A DNA stretch of 64,000 bases from the NCBI GenBank assembly GCA_025449115.1, contig JAHLKC010000075.1, forward strand, positions 1-64,000, written 5' to 3'. The translations under genes and the position numbers were made by a program. The notes under the pieces were generated by a model. The model saw nothing but the letters and a program-made list of their open reading frames with translations, did no database searches and had not been told where the DNA came from. Below, in pieces: positions 35,111 through 45,344 of this stretch. The number at the start of each line of letters is the position of its first letter. Within the stretch, counting starts at the first letter, position 1. The stretch comes from Chytridium lagenaria. Lineage: Eukaryota > Chytridiomycota > Chytridiomycetes > Chytridiales > Chytridiaceae.

Positions 35111-35130
35111 AAAAAAAGTGCACCTTCCCG
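35111..35130 (-). repeat. Right terminal inverted repeat of the transposon
   Basis: The reverse complement reads CGGGAAGGTGCACTTTTTTT, identical over 19 bases to the left end. Confidence 0.8.
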
Positions 35131-35139
35131 CGGGTCATT

Positions 35140-35848
35140 GACCCAGCAGTCAAGCATTTTGGAGAGCACGTCAATGGCGCCATGTCGAGTCATGGGACGG
35201 AGGAATCGGATGAGGTGACCAAGAGAGAAGATGAAGAGGAAATAAGACAAAGGGCTTGCAAGTTCATCGGATTCTTTTTCCGTCTACTTTGCGCTGAAGA
35301 ACATTTATTGATCGCCAGCTTTATGTATTCAATGATAAATACAATGTATCAACAAACGATGTGGCCCAAGAACTGTCAACTAAGCTTCATGCACGACCCG
35401 TTATATATGTATCAAGCTGACATTGTGCCGTACAGAATATAATAGTTATATTTTATCATGGGAGGAGCCTTTTTGTTACGTCCGCTCAGACTTCCTTCTG
35501 GCCGACCCTCCATTGCGACAGATTCAATCCAATAACATGCAAGCGATATCGTTCATGAGGCTTGCAACAATTAAAGACAAACACCAAAGCCTCTCCTTCT
35601 GATCTCCATAAATGAGACGACTGATAGTTTTACCTTCGAGCTCCCCTGGGGTGGAAATGGCCGGTGAAAACGGCTTCATATCAATTATTATATGCGGGAA
35701 CGCGGAGCGCCGGATCGCAATAATAGCTAGGAGGAGTGTGAAAGGCAGTTAAAGCCATATTATCGATAAGGGAGAATATATACGAGAGGGAAAATGGCAG
35801 CAAGTGATATAAACCATATTGTTATAAAAACCTTAATGATGACGTTGA
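35140..35848. other. Flanking intergenic DNA
   Basis: An 86-codon open frame at 35182-35442 (start MSSHGTEESDEVTKREDEEE) is present, but I see no family, intron or leader to support it. The rest is AT-rich. Before the transposon inserted, this sequence was continuous with the region upstream of the small secreted peptide gene. Confidence 0.3.
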
Positions 35849-36420
35849 TTACCCCGAATAATATCGATATGAGGATGAGATATGGGCATGTGCACCATGA
35901 AGGCGTCGAGGAGGGGCGGGGAAGGGAACAGGTGTGTTTTGTTTTTTTGTTTGTTGTGGGATGCGATGGTTTATAATTGTTGCGGTTGGACATACGTCGA
36001 CAAACCCGGCATGAGACGGGAATGAAAGCAAAAATTGCTCCTTCATTTTTTTACAACTGAAACAATGACCTTCGCGTTTGCTGTCCGCACAAAGGTAAAT
36101 AAGAGAGTCTTCTGAGAAATACAGTTCTTTCGTGGGCTTTTGATAGTGGAGCAGATACTGTTGGGTTAGGAGAGAATATGCTTTGGGTAGTGCCTTATTG
36201 AGTACGATGAGAAGAAGGGACCTTACCATGTCAAGTTTCATAGAGTTTCGATATGGATCGGATCGAGTGAGAGACGAAACCGTCGCGACGTTTGAAAGAT
36301 CTTTAAGCTTGATGAGCAGGACTGGTTGTGAGGATGGATGAGGATGCCGGAAGAGGCGGATGTGTGTTTTGTGGGTGGGTCACGAGAGCATTTTTCTGAT
36401 AAAGAGCTGGGAGTTGACAT
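35849..36420 (-). CDS. Unrecognised small protein
   Basis: A minus-strand frame begins MKLDMVRSLLLIVLNKALPK at 36241 and includes YLLHYQKPTKELYFSEDSLI and a paired-Cys segment GHCFSCKK. The composition looks protein-like, but I cannot place it. A Ser/Thr-rich open frame directly upstream (36238-36420, start MSTPSSLSEKC) could be an earlier exon. It is divergent from the dehydrogenase gene at 36.6 kb. Without a family match the call is tentative. Confidence 0.35.
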
Positions 36421-36561
36421 CCTGACTACAGGCTTTGAAATGGTGGGAATCGACAGAGACGCTGAGGGAAAGACGAGATAAAGTTTTGGGATACACGGAA
36501 CCTATGACCTCACAGCCTCCTCTCTTGTGTTTATTCTGATGTATTTTGACTGATGTAGACT

Positions 36562-37673
36562 CCCCTTCGGTCGCTCTTCCGACCAAGCCTGCGATGCCTG
36601 TCAACGGGCGTCTCCTCCATCAAGACTGTTGGAGTTGTGGGGGCTGGACAGATGGGTGTTGGCATTGCGCATGTGGCGGCCCATATCGCCAAGACACCCA
36701 ATGTTCTTCTCTTGGACTCTGATCAGAGACAGCTTGAAAAGAGCGTCAAGCTTATTGGTAAGTCTTTTGATATCCACCTCCAAAAAAACAATATAAAATA
36801 TAGACTAAACACGATTGATATTGCAGACATCTTGTTGGAGAAGGATATTCTCAAGGGCAGGATCACTAAGGAAGAAAAAGCCGCTACCCTCGCCCGGATC
36901 AGGACCACGGACGACATTAACGATTTCAGCGAGGTTGATTTCGCCATTGAAGCCGTCTCTGAGAACCCCTCTCTCAAACGCGAGCTCTTTCAAAACCTTG
37001 ACCGCATCACCAAGCCGCACGCGATCCTCGCGACCACACATCATCGATCTCGATCACCAAGATTGCGGCGTCGACCAACCGACCTGATAAAGTGATTGGA
37101 ATGCATTTCATGAACCCTGTGCCTGTGATGAAATTGGTGGAGATTATCCCGGGTTGGATACGAGTGAGGAGACGCTTGCGACGACACTTGAGTTGTCCAA
37201 GTTGATGGGGAAGGTGACGACAAAGAGTGTGGATGTGCCTGGATTTATTGCAAACAGGGTTTTGATGCCGTATATCAATGAGGCTTGTTATGTTCTTCAA
37301 GAGGTATTTATTTTTCATCTATACTTTTTTTCGTTTTTGCGGTAAGATACTTGTAGAGTATTAAATGTGTTTTTTTATAGGGAATTGCCACCAAGGAAGA
37401 TATTGACACGACCATGAAGCTTGGAACCAACGTTCCCATGGGACCTTTGACGCTTGCAGACTTTATTGGACTTGACACTTGTTTGTCGATTATGCGGGTT
37501 CTCCACACTCAGCTTGGAGACACCAAGTACCGTCCTTCGCCCCTTCTAGTCAAGTATGTGGATGCAGGATACCTTGGTGAGAATGAGTTTATTTATTTAG
37601 TTAGTTAATTTATTAATTTATTGTTTTTTTAGGTAAGAAAACAGGACGTGGATTCTACACTTACAACAAGTAA
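36562..37673 (+). CDS. 3-hydroxyacyl-CoA (3-hydroxybutyryl-CoA) dehydrogenase, likely mitochondrial
   Basis: NAD-dependent oxidation of 3-hydroxyacyl-CoA in short-chain beta-oxidation. The Rossmann motif is [18 protein letters not shown], preceded by an Arg/Ser/Leu-rich leader ([15 protein letters not shown]) typical of a mitochondrial targeting signal. Further signatures are [35 protein letters not shown], the active-site region with catalytic His in [42 protein letters not shown] and the terminal [12 protein letters not shown]. Introns lie at about 36759-36826, 37302-37380 and 37580-37632. The initiating ATG is in an upstream exon not resolved here; sequence at 36562 follows a GATGTAG acceptor. 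Frameshifts near 37035 and 37152 fall inside invariant motifs and need one base each. Confidence 0.9.
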
Positions 37674-37907
37674 AAAATAAAATAATTATTCCTAATGGTC
37701 ATGTCGTACAGATCTAGCATTTCAATTTAATTATATTTTTTTTCATTTCATTTTACTCAGTCTTGTGTGTGTGTAACATTAAAAACCTTTTTTTTTGTTT
37801 GTTTTCTTGTATTTTATTTTGAACTCTGAAATCTTGATTCTTATTAATAATTATTCAAAGTTTAAATATTTAATTACTGGTTACATATTAGATATCCAAT
37901 ACAGGGG

Positions 37908-40126
37908 ATGATGATGGCAAGGACGGTGATGATGATGCCATCTCCAACATCAGCTTCAGCATCAGCATCAGCATCATCTGCTAGCATTGCTAACAATGTT
38001 GATAGTAATGATGAACAAGGTGCATCATCTTCAGCTCTCAAGAGATGCTTCACCACATCAAGATCATCCCTTCTCCTCTCCATCCTCATCTCCCTCATCC
38101 TCATCTCGCCACCACCTCTCACCACTGCTCAGTCCCTGACAACAACCACTCGCTCCCCATCCCCAACTTCTAGTATCCAATTCCTTTCAAACAGTAAGTC
38201 TTAGAATCCACCCATCCATTTCCTTCTTCTAACATTGTAAAACAAGCCGTCTCCCTCTTCTTTGCCCCAAACCAAACCGACAAGGTCTTTTCACCCTGCG
38301 TCGACTGCAAGTACAATTTCACACTATGTCCTGACTTGCAACCTATTGTGGGGCTCCAAGGAATCCCTTTGGTGTCCGTGTGAGGCCAATGGTCCGGATT
38401 GAGATTGATTGGATTTTAAAGCGGGGGCAGATGATATCCCAAATATAAATGAACCTGTTTTGAGGGTGAGTTTGACCCTGTTCTTTTACGAAATAGCCTT
38501 TACGGATGCTAACACCAGATTGTTTCAAAAAAGGGGAATGGAGACCGGGATATCAGTCTCACGGAGAACAATAATATCACACTTGATACTTCGGGAGGCA
38601 CTGTCCGATTCCACAACCCGCAGCCCAACCCTACGAACTCATTAAAAGAGTAGGCGCTAGCATATTTTTTTAATTGTTTTTCCTTTCAATAACCCAACTT
38701 TTTCAAACAGATCTATTACAACGACAACACCGTAGCTGAAAATATTGAATTCAACATCTTTATCGAACCCCCTTCCGTCACCTGGCCCGCTTTCCTCACC
38801 GCTACTCCACCCTCCTCTCAACCAACTCAACCAAGCGTCCCACCACCACCCCTTCCTCTCCTGCCCCAGCACCCGCCGCAGCTATCGGTTTAACCAAGGC
38901 GCCATCATCGGCATCAGCGTCTCAGTCATCTCCATCATCGTCTCCCCCTCGTCGTCATGTACGTGATCCGACGCATGCATCGCAAGTATATGGCGATGGC
39001 GGCTAAAAAGGATCAAGAGGCGACCACGGCGCTGGATGAGAAACAAATGGAGGTCGGGGTGTAATGCCACGGCAGAGGCCATGTCTGGGGATAAAAGTCT
39101 ACCGGGATTACGATGGGATGCGCTGGTCGGGTATCACGATGATTCGGTCAAGACACCAGTGTCTCCGGGAACCATGGAACATGCGGTGGCGAGTGTGACG
39201 ACGAGATCGGTTGAAACCTGTTCGACAGGAGAGTGATAATTACAGTTCAGCGTTTGAGGTTGGATCGAATCAAGCTTGGGTGTCGACACCGTATGGGACT
39301 GGATCGATGGGTCGAAACTCTGTGGGGAGCTCTCATCGTGTGGTGTATCGCCAACAACTTGGGGTGGTGTTTCTATGCGATCTCGATGAGTGGGGAGTTT
39401 GATCGAGCTGTCTCGCTTCACCGTGTCATACCGGTCCGTCGTGGCAGCAACGCGGCGACGAGTGCAGCGTCGGATGGAGACGGTGAAGGGGTGTTTAATG
39501 ATATGGATTCCAATGTGAGTGATGATGGGGTTGAGGTGGTGATGCCTGGACATTTGAAGCCGCCGTTGACGGGAAGTTTATCGGTTTCCCCTGTGCCTAG
39601 GAGTGAGAGGGGGAGGGGGAGTTTACCGAGATTGAAGACGGGGAGTGGGAGTGGTGCGGGATGGCCCCTGCGTCGCCTACACCATCGAGTGGGAGTGTGA
39701 CACCTGCGCAGGCGTTGTTGGCGAAACGACGGAGTGTGAGTCTCGATCGGAGTGTTTTGGAGGAAGGGATGAAACGGAATCGATCTGCGTCGAGGACGAG
39801 GGTGTTGCAAGTTGGGAGGTTGAATTCGGGGACTTCTGGGGCGAGTGTTGTTCTTGGTGGGTGGTGTTGGGGTGGGGAAGACGGGGTCTGGCGTCTTTAC
39901 CTGTGGGGAACGTGGGGTTTCTACGTCAATCACCTGTGAGGAACGTGGGACTTCTGTGTCGTCGAGAGCTTCTGGGGGTTATGAGGTTGTGATTGTGGGG
40001 AGTGAGACGATGCCGTATGGGGATCCTGATGAGAATAGTTTGGATGATGATGATCCGGATGCGTGGAGGAAGGAGGGGGAGGATGAAGAGGAGAGACGAG
40101 AGAGAGAAAGAGGGAGGAAAACGTAA
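37908..40126 (+). CDS. Single-pass membrane protein with secreted-side Cys motif, function unknown
   Basis: Starts MMMARTVMMMPSPTSASASA at 37908. A hydrophobic segment LLLSILISLILISPPPLTTA suggests a signal peptide or anchor after a polar stretch. The ectodomain includes FSPCVDCKYNFTLCPDLQP (paired Cys and an N-glycosylation site), a conserved-looking NNNITLDTSGGTVRFHN and FNIFIEPPSVTWPAF, then a Pro/Ser stalk. A transmembrane helix NQGAIIGISVSVISIIV is followed by the basic stop-transfer RRMHRKYMAMAAKK. The long cytoplasmic tail (39060-40126) is Ser/Arg/Gly-rich, ends with an acidic-basic stretch DDPDAWRKEGEDEEERRERE, and has several frameshifts. The layout resembles the two SH3-bearing membrane proteins at 48.8-55.1 kb, but I see no SH3 domain. 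The family is not recognised. Confidence 0.55.
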
Positions 40127-41015
40127 AAACCCTTTTCATACCACTCATTGTTGTTGACATATTTGCTTTACTCCTAAACCATGTTTTTTGTGTTCTTCCA
40201 ATGCTCCCGTACTCCAAATTTTTTTCTTAGACGTGTGTGAGTGTTTTTAATGTTTCCATATCCATTTTCTTTATTTTTTTTTTTTTGTATGCCCCATTAG
40301 TCTTTCCTTCGCTGACACGTAGCGAATTCAGTTTTGTCAAGTTCACTCCAATCCCCCCCCCCCTTGTTTTGCATATTTTTTCAACAGTGGTATTGGTTTG
40401 TTGTTATCGTGAAATCGACGTGAGTTATAGAATTCTTTGAGTGAGGCATGGTTTTAGGTGGTGTTTCTAAATGGAGGTTTTGAAGACTGATTTTTAGGGT
40501 CAGTAAGTATACAGAAGATGGAAAGCATCATGTCAACAACAACCATCGGGCACAATCGCACCGTGATATGATGGATGAGAATAGTAAATCCTATTCCGTA
40601 CATTGGGCTCACAGTGTTAGATACTTTTATGGGAAAGCGGAAGATAGAGGGAGGAATTCGATCGCGATTCCTATAGTGTTTTATAAAGTTTCAGTAGGAC
40701 TGTCCATTTGTTGACGGTTAGCATCCGTATGATCGCTTTCAGATGGAAAAGAAGTTTCTGTTTACGCATCTTTACAATCTTCAAACGGGTTTTCCGAACA
40801 CCAAAGCAAACAGACAAACAACAACAACAACAACAAGAGTATCTGTTTTGATACTTTAAGAACAACAAGAGGATGCGCTTGGACACTGAAAGCGATTTTT
40901 TGTATTCTTTTTTTATTATATTTTTTTTGGTATGATGACGATAAGGTTTACAGAAAAGGCGGGGAGGATCGACTGAAGCATGTTTTTTGATGGGGTTTTG
41001 CAATAAAAGGCTTTT
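40127..41015. other. Intergenic region
   Basis: Convergent spacer between the membrane protein (plus) and the small Cys-rich gene (minus). It is T-rich, with a C9 run at about 40351-40361 and T-runs near 40268. No gene supported. Confidence 0.45.
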
Positions 41016-41055
41016 TTACATGACGCTACATCTACGCATTGGTAAGGGGGTACCG

Positions 41056-41271
41056 TTAGAACCTGTTCGACCCCCATAAAAAGAACTCACCCAGACCCTG
41101 AATTCTCTCTTGGACATTGACATTGCTTTTCCTTGGGGACATCCTTCATGACGGAATCCACATGTAAGCCGCAACCGCCCCAACTGACTTTTTCGCATTT
41201 TCCGCATTTGACCTTGAAAAACGGAGTTTAGATGCCGTCAAGAGACGGTGAGGGTATACCTGATAGCACAT
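41056..41271 (-). CDS. Small conserved Cys-rich (putative zinc-binding) protein
   Basis: The first exon is only 12 bases (41260-41271), encoding MCYQ, spliced by GTATAC..TTTTCAAG to exon 2 (41091-41212). Together they begin MCYQVKCGKCEKVSWGGCG, then LHVDSVMKDVPKEKQCQCP. I know a widespread fungal family of about 50-70 residues with exactly this pattern (MCYxVxCxxC..TWxGCG.H......VP...RCxC), of unknown function. Six Cys and one His could hold one or two zinc ions. The last codons lie in a short third exon; either a GF-stop at 41056 or a slightly longer CSVM-stop at 41016 is possible. The micro-exon is easily missed by gene finders. Confidence 0.65.
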
Positions 41272-41978
41272 TGTTGGGAGTGATTTTTTATTTTTTGGAT
41301 GGGAGGATGGGGGAGCTGTGTGATGGATTGGGGGTGGACGGAAGTCGGAGGTCGAGTTTGTGGGTATACAGAAGGATGGCGTGGGTCGTTACACAGAGGT
41401 TGTTTGAATGGATTTTGGTTTAAAGTTTTCAGCCATCACTTTCAGTCACCGGTGGAATATGTTCAAGCCAGGATAATGGTATTCACTAGAATGAATGAAT
41501 GTGATGGGAAGAAGGGATGGTTCATGACTGTTTGTAAGAATGAATGGATTTTAGAGAGCTTTTTTTTTGCGGTTGATGGAATGGAAAAGAGTGGGCCATT
41601 TATTACTGTAAGATGTAAAGGAGGAATGGGCTTTTTTTTTATGCATTAAAAGTAAAGATATAAACAGCATGTTTATTCTGACATTTCATATGGAGCTTTA
41701 TTGTTCGTATGATGACTTGGGCAAGCCATGGAAATGAAAGAATGAATGAATGAATGATCGGAATGGATGGGATAAACGGGTATTATATTCTCGAATCTAC
41801 TGCTGCTATTACATGTACTTCAAAGGCGGTCTCGTGAGGAAAAGGAGATGGAGAGAGAGAGAGAGAGAGAGAGAGTGACCTGTGCCTCCTACTTACTATT
41901 CCCTTTTTTCTTCTTTTTTCTCGTCAGAGTGACTAATAAATAGATGGATACTAACAACTCACGAGATCAACATTCCAA

Positions 41979-42006
41979 TAATAAATAAATAAATAAATAA
42001 ATAAAT
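41979..42006. repeat. (AAAT)n microsatellite
   Basis: About seven tandem AAAT units. Confidence 0.85.
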
Positions 42007-42014
42007 ATCGAGAG

Positions 42015-42086
42015 GTAGAATTGTCAAGTTTGACTCTTACCATATCTACCTTGTCAGACAATCTCAATTACTCTTGACAATTCTAC
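42015..42086. repeat. Inverted repeat, 14-bp arms
   Basis: GTAGAATTGTCAAG (42015-42028) is perfectly inverted at 42073-42086 (CTTGACAATTCTAC), with a 44-base spacer. It could form a hairpin in RNA or be two divergent protein sites upstream of the PNPO-like gene. Confidence 0.75.
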
Positions 42087-42502
42087 TTTTATGCAAGAAT
42101 TGGACAAGGGTTGAAAACAATAAAACCCCCCTTTGAGCATCGTTTTATTAAATTACTTTCAGATTTATTTTATTTTATTATTTTAATGTTGAGGTTCAAA
42201 CTAGATACACTTAATTATTAGGGGGTTAATACCTTCTTACATGCATTTTCATATATACCATTTTTAACATCATCACATCTACATAGTATTTATTTAAAGT
42301 GTGAGTCAAACAGAGGGAAGCGCGCCTTCTGAAAAGTCAGAAACCCTCACAATTCTCATCTGTATTTTAATATAAATACTTGACCCTCCACCCCATAATA
42401 TTGTCCCTTCACCAAATAAGCAAACATCTATTTTCTTAACCTAGGCGACTACTATCACAGCATCCATCCATCCATCTATATCTATCTATCTATCCACAAA
42501 CC

Positions 42503-44059
42503 ATGGCCTCAACAATGCCAACAATCAACACCTCCTCAACACGACAACAACAGCAACAACAGCAAAACGCCTCCACAGACTCTGCCATTGATGTTCTTCA
42601 CCAAAAGATGCACATGACCAGCGAGCCCCTCGACGCCTCCATCACCTCATCCTCTGGCAGCAGCTCTAGTGACCTCTCGTCCCCGTCAGCCCTTCCAACC
42701 TCACATGCACCAGGACAGACCAAGCACCGTAACCACCACCATGGCCATCATCATGGACACCATGAGGAGTCGTGTTGCTTCCACCTTGGAGGAGTGACTT
42801 GGAAAAGGCCATTGAGCAGAATCATCAGAATGATGGGTCTCACTTGTAAGTTTATATCCATGTCTTCTTCACCTTTTCTCTTTTAAATTATATGCATCCC
42901 TCCATTCCTTTTCCATGTCCCTATTTACCCTTGCTACACCCAACATGGTTCAAGTCGCGTTTCATAACGCGGGTGGGGAAGCAAGCAGAAAAATGGGGGC
43001 TTTGATTCGTGTTACCCACATTCACCTGACAACCAAGCTAAAACATCCATCACCCATATATACATACAGGTTCGCGTCTCTTGCAACCGTCAAAGCATAC
43101 GGTCGTCCCGCCAACCGTTTCACTGTCTTTCGTGGCTTCCTCAGCGACGTTTGCCATGAAAAGCAAGATGCCGCTGCTCTCCACGACGACCACTCTTGTC
43201 GAAAAAATCAACAACACACTGATCTTTGCCGCCGACGCTCGCTCAGGCTCTGTCGACGACTTGATCCATGGTTCCCGGTTTGGCGAGGTGTGCTGGTTAT
43301 GCCAGGAACCCGCGAGCAGTTCCGTATCTCTGGAGAACTCCATCTCGGTCGTCTCGCCAGACCATCCCCTCGCCCTCTCGCATCGCGTCCCCGTTCCCTT
43401 CTCTTCATTCTCGGGACCCGGATTCCACAGCATTGATTGGGAAGCGAAACGTCTGGACGTGTGGCGACGTCTTTCTTCTGTCAGGCGAGCATCATTTGCT
43501 TGGCCTGCTCCAGGGAAACCTCAACAACAACCTCTTTACGTGGCAGAGCCAGAGTCCCAGCGCCCACCTCCGCTACCTCTGAACCAGACGCATTCCATGC
43601 AGGTCGCAAGGCAACAATGCCACCTCCCTGTCCCTGCCCATTGTCACCCACTTGGACGCTGATCCCGTCCCTTCAGACCACACCCACCAGGTCCCCACAA
43701 CTCCCACCCCAACCGACGATGACCCTTACACCACCGCCCTTCGCAACTTTTGCCTTCTTCTTCTCGACGTGGACGGCGCCGACCATCTCCGTATGGCGCA
43801 GGTCCCCCATGTTCGCACAAAGTTTCGGAGGTCGATGGAGTCGTGGTCAGAGGATCACCTTGAGGACTTGTTTTTGAATTATGGGTCGTCCACACATCAT
43901 CGGAGGACGTCTCCAAAGCATTCGAGGGAGGGAAGCGCGGAGCATCATCATCATCACCATCATCATGGACATCAAGAGCATGGACATGGTGTTGAGTCGT
44001 TGGTGAAGAAGGTGGCGCATTGGAGTATTAAGGAGGTGAATCCGGAAGAAGTAAAATAG
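42503..44059 (+). CDS. PNPO-like FMN-binding split-barrel protein with His-rich ends
   Basis: A pyridoxamine-5'-phosphate-oxidase-like flavoprotein of the Alr4036 type. The N-terminus (MASTMPTINTSSTRQQQQQQ) is Ser/Gln-rich and disordered and carries HHHGHHHGHHEESCC. After an intron (about 42846-43068) the barrel reads FASLATVKAYGRPANRFTVF then RGFLSD, FAADARSGSVDDLIHGSRFG, MPGTREQFRISGELHLG and ASFAWPAPGKPQQQPL, all family signatures (substrate/FMN strands and the FAWPAPG loop). The C-terminal part has NFCLLLLDVDGADHLRMAQV, typical of the last strands, then a second His-rich tail (eight His in a row, then GHQEHGHG). Frameshifts occur around 43140, 43290, 43390 and 43640. The enzyme substrate is unproven; the His tails suggest metal binding. 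Confidence 0.75.
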
Positions 44060-45344
44060 CTTGCCTCTTTTTTTGTATGTTTTATTCAATTTATCTTGTT
44101 TATCTCTCCTTTGACCCACCTCTAAACCCATTATTTAACGCGCGACAAAAAAAAAAAAAGTGGGATAGGAGCATGCATCTTTTCTTTGAACACCCTCCTT
44201 TTTTTTCTTGTCTGGGTTTGAGAAGTCTACCATTTCCTACCATTTTGCTCCTTTTGTTTTTTGTTTTTTTTTTGGTTTGTCTTGTCACTCGCCTCTCTTT
44301 ATGATTATGCACAGTTGCTGTTGTTTGCTGGTGATTCTTTGCTTGTGTATGATATATGGTCTCTGTTGTTGTTTTTTCTAGTTTATATGTACGGCTTGCA
44401 GCAAGCAGTGTGGGTGTTTATGATGTGTATGGAGATCAATAAAGAAGAAAACGGGATATTTTTTAAATATGTTCACGATAAAGTATTTTTTTGGGATAAA
44501 GAAGGTTGATGGCCATGTACTATTTATTACTACCTATGTAAATGTACTATAGTCATATTTATTTAATATTACTTTGGTTACTGTAATATTAACATTCTTT
44601 TAGGCAATTGCTTGTAATTTAATTCATTCACAGGAAAGAAAGTTCTATTATGTTTATTGTAAATATTAATAGAAGAGTTGTGTCTCTCATATAATATATA
44701 TTATATACATATGTATATGAATGAATAAGCATGTGTAACTCAAAGTGGAAGAGATGCAGTATAGAATAATAATATAAGTTCTATTTCTTAAAGTGACAAG
44801 TTCTAAAAGTATACAAAAAGTGTCTCTTTTATATATATAATGTATTTTATTAGAGACACATCAAATATTCATATATTAGGATAATAGGGTGCGTAGGCTG
44901 TGCTTTAATAATAATAAATATATTAAATATATAATAATATTTAATATTAATTATTTATTCCATTCCATTCCATCCCACATCTGATCCTATTAATAATAAA
45001 TATCATTCAATAATAAATACTCAGACACACTTTATTATAATAATTAACAAAAAAGACAGTAAACAGAGTAGTGCTGTGTATGTGACTATTATTATCTTAT
45101 TACTATAGTATTAATATTCAATTCATCTACTTTACTGCTGCATACCAACTACTACTACTACCAACTACTACCACTACGTCTCTACTTGCCTCATTTAAAA
45201 AACACACACCTGCCTATCTCACCTTACCTTACCCATTCTATTCCATTCCATTCTATCCTTATACTGTATATTCCATCTAGTCTACCTACCTATCTACCCT
45301 ACCTATCTAACGACAAGAGAAAGCAACAAGGGATAATCAAGGGA
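44060..45344. other. AT-rich intergenic region
   Basis: Poly-T rich to 44300, then very AT-rich (many AATAATAATA-type runs near 44860-45060) without a supported gene. 45180-45344 is C/T-rich and is probably the leader of the secreted repeat protein. Confidence 0.5.

Larger units (their letters stand above)
31241..35130. mobile_element. DNA transposon (~3.9 kb) with terminal inverted repeats and two genes
   Basis: The left end at 31241-31259 reads CGGGAAGGTGCACTTTTTT, and its exact inverse lies at 35111-35130. Between them sit a DDE transposase on the plus strand and an accessory gene on the minus strand, divergently arranged around an AT-rich centre (32640-33750). The architecture (DDE_4-like transposase plus a second DNA-binding-type protein, short TIRs) fits the PIF/Harbinger or IS5-related superfamilies. 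The target duplication is not certain because both ends are flanked by CG-rich bases; a 2-bp CG duplication is possible. The element sits upstream of the small peptide gene promoter. Confidence 0.8.
41272..42502. other. Long intergenic region with simple repeats
   Basis: No gene is supported. It contains a (GA)n run near 41850-41875, an (AAAT)n run at about 41979-42006, a GAAT repeat near 41733-41756, an inverted repeat (42015-42028 with 42073-42086), and a CCAT/CTAT repeat just before the next start (42461-42497). The last part is the leader of the PNPO-like gene. Confidence 0.5.
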
